45,589 nt of DNA from G020348385 sp964410125 (GTDB lineage: Bacteria > Acidobacteriota > Aminicenantia > Aminicenantales > Aminicenantaceae): positions 1-45,589 of the forward strand of contig CAYPGQ010000026.1 in assembly GCA_964410125.1 (NCBI GenBank), written 5' to 3'. The notes below the pieces were generated by a model. It searched no databases, was not told the DNA's origin, and saw nothing but the letters and a program-made list of their open reading frames with translations. This document shows positions 8,804 to 17,398 of the stretch, one piece after another; the stretch's first letter is position 1, and each line of letters starts with the position of its first letter. The translations under genes and the position numbers were made by a program.

Positions 8804-11185
8804 CTATTCATACCGCAGGGAATTGGCCGGATCGGCTGAGGCAGCTTTGATAGATTGGTAGCTGATGGTTAACAGGGCAATAGCCAGTGCCGCCAGACCG
8901 GAAAGAACAAAAGTCCAGACACTGAGATCGATCCTGTAGGCGAAGTTTTTCAACCATTTATTCATGAAATAATAGGCAAGCGGCCAAGCTATTACATTGG
9001 CCATAAAAATTAATAGTATGAATTCCTTCGATAAATTGGTAACAATATTCATGATCGATGCTCCAAGCACTTTCCGGATTCCTATCTCCTTTGTTTTCTG
9101 CTGGGCCATGTAGGCAGCAAGTCCGTAAAGGCCGAGACAGGATATGAGAATGGCAACAAGGGTGAAATAATTGAATATCTTTCTCGTTTTCTGTTCGGAG
9201 TTATACAGGCGTTCAACGGCCTCGTCAAGAAATGTATATTCCAGCAGATAGTCCGGATTGAACGATTTATATACCCCGCGAACCGAAGCGATTGCTTCCT
9301 GCATATGTTCTGACCTAAATTTAACAAATACATAGCTATCCCTCTGGGAGTCGATCCGTAAAACAAGCGGCTCAATCTCTTTCTGAAGAGATTTGTAATG
9401 AAAATCCTCGACAACTCCGACAATTTGCCCTTCATTTCTGTATAATCTAAATTTCGATCCAACAGGATTTTTCAACCCCATCGCTTTGACTGCCGTTTCA
9501 TTGACGATAAAGGATTGTGTGGTTTCATCCACCGGAAATTCCCTTGAAAAATCCCTGCCAGCAATAATATTCATATTGAATGTTTTGATATAGTCATGGT
9601 CGACCGAAAACTGATGGATCAGGAAACGGGTTTCCGGGTTTTTCCCTTCCCATGAAAATGCGGTGGTCGAGTGAACAGTGTAGGTAGGGATATCCGACGA
9701 TGTAGTTACGCCCACAATATTCGGATCGCGGAGAAGTTCGGACTTAAACGCATCATACTGTGTCCTCAGGTTTGCCCTCTTGATGAAATAGACCGTCGAT
9801 TCCTTTTCGTACCCCAATTCCTTGTTCAGCATATAATTGATCTGTTTATAAACAATCAGAGTTCCAACAATAAGAATGATGGACAGTGTAAACTGGACCA
9901 CAACCAACGTACTCCTGAACAACGATTTTCCGGATTTGGATGAAAGTTTCAGCCCTGTGCCTTTAATCGAATCCACCGGATTAAACGACGACTGCACCAA
10001 TGCTGGATAACTCCCGGAAACCAGCCCGGTTATCAACATGATGCCTAACAGCCCTAACAGAAATACCGGATCTTTCATTGAATCAAGCGAAAGCAGCTTC
10101 CCGGATACATTGTTGAAAGCAGGAAGAAGCAGATAGACCAGTATTAAGGCAATGAAAAAAGATATAACCGTCATAAACAGGGATTCACCATAAAATTGGG
10201 TAATGATATTATGTCTGCTTGCCCCGACCACTTTTCTTAAACCGACCTCTTTCGACCGTTTTTCAGACCGTGCCGTGCTCAGATTCATGAAGTTGATACA
10301 TGCGATAAAAAGAACAAAAACAGCAATCACCGAAAATGCGTATATGTAGATGGATTTATTCTCGGTGTGGCCATATAAGTCGATGGCATAATCGGAACGC
10401 AAATGGATATCCGTAAGAGGCTGCATTATCAGTTTTGTTCTGCTCTCGGAGTGTATCTTTTTCAAGTAATTATAGACTTTATCTGAAATATGCTGAACGT
10501 ATGTATTCTCTGCAAGCTGAACGTATGTTGTGTAATTGTTCGTCCCCCAGGAATCCGTCCAGCCAGACTCCCGCAGTGTCGATTCGAACGGGACTAAAAA
10601 ATCGAATTGGACATGAGAGTTATGATGTACATTTTTCAATACACCAGTGACCTTAAAATCGATATTATTGTTATAGGCCAATACTTTCCCTATGGGATCT
10701 TCATCCCCGAAATACCGTGCTGCCGTTTCTTCGGTGATCAGAATGGTATGTGGCTCGGTCAAAGCGGTCGAAATATCCCCTTCAACCAGCGGAAAAGAAA
10801 ACATTTTCAGAAAACTTGGATCGACTGCGACAAAATCCCTTTCATTGAATTTTTTATCTTTGTAGCTGATCAGTCTGCCGGACAATATCCGCAACCGGGC
10901 AGAATCGACAATCTCAGGAAAATCATCCTTCAGCGCTTCAGCAAGCGGCCACGGGGTAACGGCAACCGGGAAATAGTCCCCGCTCGAATCGTACTGATGC
11001 TCTGTGACACGGTAGATAACATCGGCATTGTCATGAAAACGGTCAAAGCTCAATTCGTCCTTGACCCACAAGAGAATCAGAATGCAGCAGGCCATTCCGA
11101 CGGCCAAACCAAAAATGTTGATAAAAGAATAGCCCTTGTTCTTTCTGATATTTCGAATAATGATTTTTAAATAGTTTTTCAGCAT
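8804..11185 (-). CDS. Orphan MacB/FtsX-type permease P1 (no prefix domain)
   Basis: This 793-residue membrane protein has two FtsX repeats. TM1 is at about 20-40, then a periplasmic MacB core-like domain (45-275), TM2-TM4 at 279-301, 337-354 and 373-391, TM5 at 424-446, a second periplasmic domain, and TM6-TM8 at about 673-695, 721-742 and 755-778. Cytoplasmic coupling motifs are KEVGLRKVVGAS (312-323) and KTKEIGIRKVLGAS (698-711). The family ends in a conserved SLRYE tail, here ANSLRYE. Unlike its five full-length relatives here it lacks the 73-76-residue N-terminal prefix and starts at ATG 11185, six bases after GGAGA (11192-11196). No ATP-binding subunit is nearby. It matches the idea of acidobacterial duplicated orphan permeases, for which transport activity has not been shown from sequence. 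Confidence 0.88.
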   Translation of the reverse strand: MLKNYLKIIIRNIRKNKGYSFINIFGLAVGMACCILILLWVKDELSFDRFHDNADVIYRVTEHQYDSSGDYFPVAVTPWPLAEALKDDFPEIVDSARLRILSGRLISYKDKKFNERDFVAVDPSFLKMFSFPLVEGDISTALTEPHTILITEETAARYFGDEDPIGKVLAYNNNIDFKVTGVLKNVHHNSHVQFDFLVPFESTLRESGWTDSWGTNNYTTYVQLAENTYVQHISDKVYNYLKKIHSESRTKLIMQPLTDIHLRSDYAIDLYGHTENKSIYIYAFSVIAVFVLFIACINFMNLSTARSEKRSKEVGLRKVVGASRHNIITQFYGESLFMTVISFFIALILVYLLLPAFNNVSGKLLSLDSMKDPVFLLGLLGIMLITGLVSGSYPALVQSSFNPVDSIKGTGLKLSSKSGKSLFRSTLVVVQFTLSIILIVGTLIVYKQINYMLNKELGYEKESTVYFIKRANLRTQYDAFKSELLRDPNIVGVTTSSDIPTYTVHSTTAFSWEGKNPETRFLIHQFSVDHDYIKTFNMNIIAGRDFSREFPVDETTQSFIVNETAVKAMGLKNPVGSKFRLYRNEGQIVGVVEDFHYKSLQKEIEPLVLRIDSQRDSYVFVKFRSEHMQEAIASVRGVYKSFNPDYLLEYTFLDEAVERLYNSEQKTRKIFNYFTLVAILISCLGLYGLAAYMAQQKTKEIGIRKVLGASIMNIVTNLSKEFILLIFMANVIAWPLAYYFMNKWLKNFAYRIDLSVWTFVLSGLAALAIALLTISYQSIKAASADPANSLRYE

Positions 11186-11262
11186 AAGATGTCTCCATAT
11201 GAAACGTTATCTTGCATAAAAGCCAACGACATGAATTTTTCGTTTCTTGAAAGCTTGACCAT
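11179..11262 (-). pseudogene. 27-codon PadR remnant acting as a possible leader peptide
   Basis: A minus-strand frame starting at ATG 11262 reads MVKLSRNEKF at its start and NVSYGDILC at its end, then TGA. It aligns with the first 27 residues of the PadR upstream of P3 (MARLSRNEEI, then DNAYGVTI). Everything after the conserved Tyr-Gly is gone, together with the permease prefix. The remnant ends inside the P1 start region: its TGA (11179-11181) overlaps the P1 ATG (11183-11185) by a few bases, so ribosomes leaving the stub could reinitiate on P1. The winged-helix DNA-binding part is missing, so it cannot work as a repressor. The ECF-like promoter upstream is retained. Confidence 0.75.
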
Positions 11263-11272
11263 TTTTCTTTCT

Positions 11273-11307
11273 TCTTATATCTGTTTGCTGTAATTATATA
11301 TATAAGA
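11273..11307. promoter_or_regulatory. Candidate PadR operator relic upstream of P1
   Basis: Eight-base arms TCTTATAT (11273-11280) and ATATAAGA (11300-11307) form an inverted repeat that overlaps the -10 element of the ECF-like promoter. It sits where the intact PadR genes carry their inverted repeats. The cognate repressor here is only a stub. Confidence 0.35.
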
Positions 11308-11330
11308 CGCAATCCAAGTCAGAAAGGTTG
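11305..11330 (-). promoter_or_regulatory. ECF-sigma-like promoter of the P1 unit
   Basis: On the minus strand, CAACC (11326-11330), a 16-base spacer starting TTTCTG, then CGTCT (11305-11309). This is one of eight copies of the same -35/-10 arrangement in the window. It lies about 43 bases upstream of the PadR stub start. Confidence 0.65.
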
Positions 11331-11361
11331 ATAGAAAAATGGAGTGATACGGTCGTAAATG

Positions 11362-13944
11362 TCACTCATACCGCAGGGAATCCACCGGATTGGCTGTTGC
11401 GGCTTTGATGGTTTGGAAACTGATTGTGAGAAGAGCGATGAACAGAGCCAGCGCAGCAGCCAGGGCGAATATCCACAGTCCCATATCTATCCTGTACACA
11501 AAATTCTGAAGCCAGTTGTTCATGATAAAATAGGAAACAGGCCATGCGATAATATTTGCAACGGCTACGAGAAGGAGGAAATCCTTCGACATCAGCCGGA
11601 CGATGTTGGAAACAGTCGCCCCGAGTGTTTTTCTGATACCGATCTCTTTTGTACGCTGCTCCGCCATAAACATGGACAATCCGAAAAGACCGAGACAGGA
11701 AATAAAAACAGCCAGGATCGTAAAGGATGTGATTATCCTGTTTATCTGTCTCTCTGCCTGATAAAACCGCTCGATATTCTCATCCAGGAAATGAAATTCA
11801 AAGGGATAATTGGGATTGATTTTTTTTACTGTATCCTGAATGAATCCTATGGTATTTTGAATATTTTCATTTTTCATATTGATGATCAAATAGTTATAGA
11901 AATACGGGAACTGCACGTAAAATGCAGGCCGAATTTCCCGATGTAACGATGTATTGTGCACGTTCTTCACGATACCAATGATTCTACCCGGGGCCCTGTC
12001 CCACATCTTGAAGGACTTTCCGACAGGATTTTCTATGCGCATCGCCTCGATGGCTTTCTTGTTTATAATGAACTCTCTGAGAAGCATGTTATCCGGTACG
12101 GTCTTGAACGTTTCGCCCTCGATGAATTCGATACCGACTGTTTTGAAGTAATCCTTCTCGACACTGACGAAATTCAAATTACCTCTGACATCAGCGGGTC
12201 TCCCTTCCCAATCCAGGCCGCCTGCATTATTGCCTGCATAATTCGGAAGACTCTGTGCAGTCGTTACAGAGTTGACTGCGGGATTTCTCAAAAGTTCATT
12301 TTTTACTGTGTCAAATCTCGTTTTTATATTGCCCAGAAGGTCGAGGTACACCAAATGATCTTTGTCAAAACCAAGATCTTTATTCTGTATGTATCTCATC
12401 TGGCTCGTGATGATAATCGTCGATATGATCAAAATGATCGAAATAGAAAACTGAGCGACAACCAGCAATTTTCTTAACGCAGAGTTTGACGATCTCGTTG
12501 AGGCAGATGTCTTCATGACATTTACGGGTGAAAACGAAGATAGAAAGAAAGCAGGATAAGTTCCTGAAATGATCGCCGTAAGGAGTGCAATGCCAAACAT
12601 GCTGATCAGCATGTTTGAATTCCCGGTTATCGAAAGAGAAAGTGTTTTATCCGAGAGGGTATTCAATTTCGGGAGAAAAGCGACCGTTAATACAATCGCC
12701 AGCATGAACGAGATGGTCACGGTGACGAACAGCTCGGAATATATCTGTCTTCTGATCGAAGATCTGCCGGCTCCGACCACTTTTCGCAGACCTATCTCCT
12801 TTGCCCTTTTGCCCGATTGAGCCGTTGTGAGATTTATGAAGTTAATGCATGCAATCAGGAGTATCATGAGCCCGATGGCAGAAAAAACAAGGACGAATTT
12901 AAACGTTCCGTCGTTATTGAATCCGAATAATCGAATATTCTTGTAAGGATAAAGTTTGAGTCTGAGAACCGACTGCGGATCATTATCCAAAAATCCATTG
13001 ACGATCTTATCCGAGAAATCTTCTTGACCGATATTCGAATTCAAAATAACAAAGCCGATATAATTTTCATACCTTCCCCAGTTATCCATTCTTACGTTAT
13101 CGAATCGGCCAAAATTCTCGAATCGAACTAAATAATCGAACCGAACGCTGGAATTCTCGGGTATATCTTCAATGACGGCTCCCACCATAAAATCGTACTG
13201 ATTCTCCAGTTGGACCGTCTTCCCAATCGGGTTTTCAACGCCGAAATACCGTTCCGCCATACTTTTGGAGAGGATGATCGTATTCAAATCCTTCAATGCC
13301 GCCTTGGGATCGTTCAGGATAGCTCTGAAAGAAAAAATGTCGAAAATTTCTGGATCGGCAAATCCGCCCGAATCCTCATAAACATTGTTTCCGTTGTAAG
13401 AAAAGAGCCGCCTTCCGCTGTCTCTGTATCTTGAAGCATGTTTTATTCCAGCATACTTATCTTTCAGATGGGGAATGAGCGGTGCCGGTACTGAAGCACT
13501 ATAGTTCTTTGTTTGATCCGAGGTGTTCCATTTTACTACGCAGAATATATCGTCGATATTTTTGTTGAATTTTTCATAGTTCAATTCATCCTGAACCCAC
13601 AGCATGATCAGCATGCAGCATGCCATTCCTATGGCGAGCCCCGAAATATTGATAAAGGAAAAACTTTTGTGCTTGGTGAAATTCCTGAATGCTATTTTTA
13701 GATAATTCTTGAACATAACAATCCTCCAATAAATCGCTAATCTGACGAAGGGAAAAAGCGATCTCATCATGTGTCCCCAATACCAGAGACCGGCCAGCCT
13801 GGGCCCTTTCGTTTCGGCAATATACATATATTCTTCACGGAGATTCTCCTGAATGGAGAATCGATCCTCATCCCATGCCAGTCTCCAGACAATCCATTCC
13901 GGCAATCGAGGGGGATTTGGATCTTCTTTTCTTTTAGTGCCCAT
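11362..13944 (-). CDS. Orphan MacB/FtsX-type permease P2 with N-terminal prefix domain
   Basis: The protein has 860 residues from ATG 13944, two bases after the PadR stop; an ATG at 13980 in the same frame lies inside padR and is less likely. Residues 1-75 are a soluble, helical prefix (PPRLPEWIVW, NLREEY, then a W-Y-W patch) of the kind called a permease prefix domain. The MFKNYLK start-like segment at residue 77 opens the standard two-repeat FtsX permease with eight predicted membrane segments. Coupling motifs KEIGLRKVVGAG and KEIGIRKTLGAT are intact and the protein ends DSLRYE. It forms a two-gene unit with the PadR immediately upstream and has no ATPase partner nearby. Confidence 0.88.
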   Translation of the reverse strand: MGTKRKEDPNPPRLPEWIVWRLAWDEDRFSIQENLREEYMYIAETKGPRLAGLWYWGHMMRSLFPFVRLAIYWRIVMFKNYLKIAFRNFTKHKSFSFINISGLAIGMACCMLIMLWVQDELNYEKFNKNIDDIFCVVKWNTSDQTKNYSASVPAPLIPHLKDKYAGIKHASRYRDSGRRLFSYNGNNVYEDSGGFADPEIFDIFSFRAILNDPKAALKDLNTIILSKSMAERYFGVENPIGKTVQLENQYDFMVGAVIEDIPENSSVRFDYLVRFENFGRFDNVRMDNWGRYENYIGFVILNSNIGQEDFSDKIVNGFLDNDPQSVLRLKLYPYKNIRLFGFNNDGTFKFVLVFSAIGLMILLIACINFINLTTAQSGKRAKEIGLRKVVGAGRSSIRRQIYSELFVTVTISFMLAIVLTVAFLPKLNTLSDKTLSLSITGNSNMLISMFGIALLTAIISGTYPAFFLSSFSPVNVMKTSASTRSSNSALRKLLVVAQFSISIILIISTIIITSQMRYIQNKDLGFDKDHLVYLDLLGNIKTRFDTVKNELLRNPAVNSVTTAQSLPNYAGNNAGGLDWEGRPADVRGNLNFVSVEKDYFKTVGIEFIEGETFKTVPDNMLLREFIINKKAIEAMRIENPVGKSFKMWDRAPGRIIGIVKNVHNTSLHREIRPAFYVQFPYFYNYLIINMKNENIQNTIGFIQDTVKKINPNYPFEFHFLDENIERFYQAERQINRIITSFTILAVFISCLGLFGLSMFMAEQRTKEIGIRKTLGATVSNIVRLMSKDFLLLVAVANIIAWPVSYFIMNNWLQNFVYRIDMGLWIFALAAALALFIALLTISFQTIKAATANPVDSLRYE
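13714..13727 (-). promoter_or_regulatory. Internal ribosome binding site and ATG in P2
   Basis: GGAGG (13723-13727) stands six bases before an in-frame ATG (13714-13716), exactly where the prefix ends and MFKNYLK begins (residue 77). A perfect Shine-Dalgarno here could give a prefix-less permease. The same arrangement occurs in every prefix-bearing permease of the window. Confidence 0.6.
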
Positions 13945-13946
13945 GA

Positions 13947-14267
13947 TTAATCTAGAGAAAATTCGTTGATGTCTTTCCAAATACGTTTGTGAAGTGCGAC
14001 GGCATCTTTCAGAGCCCGTATGCCCGAAGGTGTAATCTTGAAATACGTTTTGCTCCGGCCACCTTTTTTGGGGAGAGGTTCCCCTTTGATTTTTTTGATA
14101 TAGCCCTTGTGGTCCATTTGTCTCAGGAGGCCGTAGAGCGTACCGTAAGTGTAGTCCTTGCCTGCATCTTTGCGGATCTGTCTCCGGATAGACACACCGT
14201 AGGCCTCATTTGCCAAACGCCAGATGGCCAGGAGCACCATCTCTTCTGCTTTGCTTATCTCTTTCAT
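13947..14267 (-). CDS. PadR-family transcriptional regulator (P2 unit)
   Basis: The 106-residue winged-helix protein has the PadR signature: an N-terminal helix (EEMVLLAIWRL), AYGVSIRRQI, YGTLYGLLRQMDHKGYI as recognition helix and turn, then the basic wing KKGGRSKTYFKITPSG and a C-terminal dimer helix. The start ATG follows GAGG by six bases. PadR proteins usually repress neighbouring transporter genes and release DNA on ligand binding. It ends two bases before the P2 start, so repressor and permease should be co-translated. The inverted repeat at 14286-14304 is a plausible autoregulatory site. Confidence 0.9.
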   Translation of the reverse strand: MKEISKAEEMVLLAIWRLANEAYGVSIRRQIRKDAGKDYTYGTLYGLLRQMDHKGYIKKIKGEPLPKKGGRSKTYFKITPSGIRALKDAVALHKRIWKDINEFSLD

Positions 14268-14285
14268 CTCTTTCCTCTTTCCATT

Positions 14286-14304
14286 TATTTGTGTCTTACA
14301 AATA
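14286..14304. promoter_or_regulatory. Candidate PadR operator (P2 unit)
   Basis: The inverted repeat TATTTGT / ACAAATA (14286-14292 and 14298-14304, five bases apart) sits four bases downstream of the promoter -10 element. Binding here would cover the transcription start. Confidence 0.45.
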
Positions 14305-14307
14305 TAT

Positions 14308-14332
14308 ATACGTAAGTTTCATCAAAAAGTTA
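14308..14332 (-). promoter_or_regulatory. ECF-sigma-like promoter of the P2 unit
   Basis: On the minus strand TAACT (14328-14332), 15-base spacer beginning TTTTGATG, then CGTAT (14308-14312). It is the most divergent of the eight copies at the -35, but shares the T-run and the CGTAT. Confidence 0.5.
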
Positions 14333-14359
14333 CAAAGAGAATTTTTCGGTTAGGAATTC

Positions 14360-16963
14360 TTATTCATACCGCAGGGAATCGACCGGATTGGCGGTGGCGG
14401 CTTTGATGGATTGATAGCCGATAGTGGCCAGGGCGACAAGCAGGGCCAGACCTGCTGCCAGAGCAAAAATCCAGACTTGTAAACTGGTCCTGTAGGCAAA
14501 GCTTTGAAGCCAACGGTTCATGACGTAGTAGGCGATCGGCCAGGAGATCAGGTTGGCAATCAAAACCCAGCGCGTGAACTGCCGGGATAGTAGAAAAGTG
14601 ATGTTGAAAACTGAAGCCCCCAGAACCTTCCGTATGCCGATCTCTTTTGTCTTCTGCTCTGAGGAAAAGGAGGCCAGGCCAAAAAGTCCGAGGGCGCTAA
14701 TAAAGACGGCCAGGAAGGAAAAAATCCTGAAGGTGGTCCCGAATTTTTGCTCTGCTTGATAGACCCTGTTGAATGCGTCATCGAGAAAATAATAGTCGAA
14801 AGCGTGGTGAATTTTGTGCTCATCATACACCTTCTGGATATGGGCGATGGTTCCGGGAATATCCGTTGCTCTGATTTTGACGTAGAGGTAGCTTGCCCAA
14901 AATCCTTTCATCAGGAGGGCCATGGGTTCGATATCGAGGTGATAAGACTGGAAGTGGAAATCCTTGACCACTCCGATGATTTTTTGGTCCCAATCGTTTC
15001 GAATCGAGAAAGATTTTCCCAGGGGATCGTCCCAGCCCAGCCGCTCGGCCGCTGTCTCGTTTATGATGATAGCATTCTCAGGATCTGTGCCAAAGTCTCT
15101 GGAGAAATTCCTTCCCGCTTTTAGCTTTATGTCGAAGATATCGATGAAATCAAAATCGACCAGAGCATAGTACATGGAGATCTTAACCTCCTCTCCTTCA
15201 CTGTTCAAGACAGTGATCGTGTTTCGATTGCCGATATGGATCGGGAGGTGCGAAGAGGCGCTGACTCCCAGAACATTCGGATTTTTGTTTAAAATGTTTT
15301 TTATGACTTCAAGCTTTTTTCCCATCCTGACCTCTCTGAGCGGGACGACAACCACATGCTCCCTGTTGTACCCGGGATCCTTATGCCGGATAAATTGGAG
15401 CTGGCTGTAGACCACGATGGTGCAGACAATCAGGATGATGGAGATGCTGAACTGGAAGGTGACCAGGCCGTTTCTGAGCCCTGCGCCCTTTTTTGCTCTT
15501 CCTGTTTTTCCCTTCAGGATTTGGACCGGACGAAAGGCTGACAAAAACAGGGCCGGATAGCTTCCGGAAAAAAGCCCGACGAAAAGGATAACGATCAGGA
15601 GGGTAAAAATCAGGAATGGGCTTTCCGATAGATCGAAGGGGATGGTCTGGCCCAGGAAAGAATGAAACAGCGGCAGCGCTGTTTTGACCAGAAAAAGCCC
15701 CAGTATAAGGGCCAAAAAGGCAGTCAGTGTGCTCTCGCCCAAAAACTGTCTTATGATCTCCCGGCGGGAGGCACCCACGACCTTGCGCATTCCCACTTCC
15801 TTGGCCCTCTGGGAAGAGCGCGCCGTAGAGAGGTTCATGTAGTTGACGCATGCGATGAGAAGAATGATAAAGGCGATAGCCGAATAGAGATAGATGTTTT
15901 TAATGTCGCCGGTCACAGCCGGATCGAAGTTAAAAAAGGAATAAAGATGGGCCCTGCCCAGCGGCTGGAGTTGCCCGGTGTAATGGGCAAACCTTTTAGG
16001 GGCGTATCGATCGAGAAAAACCGCGATTTTTTTCTCGAACTCCCTGTAGTCCGTTCCTTCCTGAAGCTGGACATAGGTGAAGTAGGAATTCTTGTACCAG
16101 TCGTCGAAATTTCTGTTTCGAGCTTTTTGAGAGATAAACGAGATCATAAAACTAAACCTGAGATGGGAGTTAGCCGGCACATCCTTTATGATTCCGGTGA
16201 TTTTATAATCATTCTCCTGGGCCGAAATCCTCAGGGATTTGCCCAGGGGATCTCCGCTGCCAAAGATCTTTTGGGCAAGGCTTTCTGTAAGAACGATACT
16301 GTAGGATTCAGTCAGGGCGTCTGCTTTCGATCCTCTGACCAGAGGAAATGTGAACATTTTCAGAAACTCTTTGTCCGCGCAAATACCGTCCTCGTAGAGT
16401 TGTTTGCCTTTGTAGGTCAAAAGCATGTTTTCTGCCTTGTTGAGCCGCGTCGTGTTGACGACTTCAGGAAAAGTCTCTTTAAGAGTGGGGGCAAGAATAG
16501 CGGGAGTTGTCATAAAATAGCTGTTTCCCATATAGCTTAATCCTGCCACCTCTCTTTTTTTATAAAATCGATAGATCTGATTCCCGTTTTCATGGAAGTT
16601 GTCGAAGCTCAATTCAAAACGAACGAATAGCAGGATCAAAACAAAGCAGGACAAACCCACAGCCAAACCGGCGATATTGATGAAGGAATAGACCTTGTTC
16701 CTTTTCATATGCCTGAAAGTGGTTTTCAAGTAATTTTTCAACATAAAAGATCTCCAGCCGAACCTGTAATTCACATAGTAGCCAACGGCGAGAAGTGTTT
16801 GACGCCAGAACCAGTGCCTGGCTTTGCTCCGTCCCTCTGATTGACAGAGCGTGATATACTCCTCTTCTAAATCTTCCTTTATAAAATACCTGTCGGAATA
16901 GACTGTTAATTTTCCCAGTATCCATAGGGCCGCACGTGAGGGTATTTTTTCTCTATTCTCCAT
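14360..16963 (-). CDS. Orphan MacB/FtsX-type permease P3 with N-terminal prefix domain
   Basis: This protein has 867 residues. The prefix (residues 1-73) contains FIKEDLEEEY and a W-F-W patch before the permease core, which begins at MLKNYLK (residue 74). The core has the same layout as P1: TM1, a large periplasmic domain, TM2-TM4, TM5, a second periplasmic domain and TM6-TM8, with KEVGMRKVVGAS and KEIGIRKVLGAS coupling segments and the DSLRYE end. The start ATG follows AAGGAAA that covers the end of the upstream padR gene, three bases away. No ATP-binding or outer-membrane partner is nearby, so transport versus signalling cannot be decided. Confidence 0.88.
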   Translation of the reverse strand: MENREKIPSRAALWILGKLTVYSDRYFIKEDLEEEYITLCQSEGRSKARHWFWRQTLLAVGYYVNYRFGWRSFMLKNYLKTTFRHMKRNKVYSFINIAGLAVGLSCFVLILLFVRFELSFDNFHENGNQIYRFYKKREVAGLSYMGNSYFMTTPAILAPTLKETFPEVVNTTRLNKAENMLLTYKGKQLYEDGICADKEFLKMFTFPLVRGSKADALTESYSIVLTESLAQKIFGSGDPLGKSLRISAQENDYKITGIIKDVPANSHLRFSFMISFISQKARNRNFDDWYKNSYFTYVQLQEGTDYREFEKKIAVFLDRYAPKRFAHYTGQLQPLGRAHLYSFFNFDPAVTGDIKNIYLYSAIAFIILLIACVNYMNLSTARSSQRAKEVGMRKVVGASRREIIRQFLGESTLTAFLALILGLFLVKTALPLFHSFLGQTIPFDLSESPFLIFTLLIVILFVGLFSGSYPALFLSAFRPVQILKGKTGRAKKGAGLRNGLVTFQFSISIILIVCTIVVYSQLQFIRHKDPGYNREHVVVVPLREVRMGKKLEVIKNILNKNPNVLGVSASSHLPIHIGNRNTITVLNSEGEEVKISMYYALVDFDFIDIFDIKLKAGRNFSRDFGTDPENAIIINETAAERLGWDDPLGKSFSIRNDWDQKIIGVVKDFHFQSYHLDIEPMALLMKGFWASYLYVKIRATDIPGTIAHIQKVYDEHKIHHAFDYYFLDDAFNRVYQAEQKFGTTFRIFSFLAVFISALGLFGLASFSSEQKTKEIGIRKVLGASVFNITFLLSRQFTRWVLIANLISWPIAYYVMNRWLQSFAYRTSLQVWIFALAAGLALLVALATIGYQSIKAATANPVDSLRYE
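16742..16755 (-). promoter_or_regulatory. Internal ribosome binding site and ATG in P3
   Basis: GGAGA (16751-16755) lies six bases before the in-frame ATG of residue 74 (16742-16744), at the prefix/permease boundary. The surrounding bases closely match the only start left in P1. Confidence 0.6.
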
Positions 16964-16966
16964 GAT

Positions 16967-17293
16967 TCATTTCCTTTTAAATTCCAGGTCGGACACAGTT
17001 CCCCATACAGAGCGGTAAACGGATTGGGCCTCTTTCAGGGCTTTTCTGCCTGTAGGGGTTAAATAATACAGTTTTTTCCGACGTCCCCCCTTCCTGGATT
17101 CAGGCCGGCTTTCCCGACAGGTGACAAAACCTTTTCTTGTGAGCAGTTCAAGGGTGTTGTACAGCGATCCGTAGTGCAGGATTTGGCGGGTCATCTCCAT
17201 AAAGCTTTTCCTTATGGTTACGCCATAGGCATTGTCGTCTAATTTCCAGATGGACAGCAGGATGATTTCTTCGTTCCTGGAAAGTCGTGCCAT
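16967..17293 (-). CDS. PadR-family transcriptional regulator (P3 unit)
   Basis: The 108-residue PadR winged-helix protein has LSRNEEIILLSIWKL, NAYGVTIRKSF, YGSLYNTLELLTRKGFV and the wing KGGRRKKLYYLTPTG. ATG 17293 follows GGGAG by seven bases. Its first 27 residues are the closest match in the window to the PadR stub in front of P1, so the P1 and P3 units probably share ancestry. Expected role: autorepressor of its own padR-permease operon, through the palindrome at 17309-17337. Confidence 0.9.
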   Translation of the reverse strand: MARLSRNEEIILLSIWKLDDNAYGVTIRKSFMEMTRQILHYGSLYNTLELLTRKGFVTCRESRPESRKGGRRKKLYYLTPTGRKALKEAQSVYRSVWGTVSDLEFKRK

Positions 17294-17308
17294 TTTGATT
17301 CTCCCTTC

Positions 17309-17337
17309 TATATATGTTTACTGTAAGTACATATATA
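17309..17337. promoter_or_regulatory. Candidate PadR operator (P3 unit)
   Basis: Perfect nine-base arms TATATATGT (17309-17317) and ACATATATA (17329-17337) are separated by 11 bases. The ATGT...ACAT core is like known PadR sites. The right arm directly touches the CGTCT -10 element, so occupancy would block initiation. Confidence 0.6.
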
Positions 17338-17363
17338 AGACGCAATCCGATTCAAAAAGGTTG
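17338..17363 (-). promoter_or_regulatory. ECF-sigma-like promoter of the P3 unit
   Basis: On the minus strand CAACC (17359-17363), 16-base spacer beginning TTTTTG, then CGTCT (17338-17342). The spacer end GGATTG is shared with the P1 promoter, again linking P1 and P3. Confidence 0.7.
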
Positions 17364-17398
17364 GCAAAAAAATTAAGGATTGTAACTACGGCTTATTT

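Noticed and set aside
13945..13980. Longer start for permease P2 inside the padR gene
   Set aside because: The extra residues are out-of-frame padR sequence; ATG 13944 two bases after the padR stop matches the layout of the other units.
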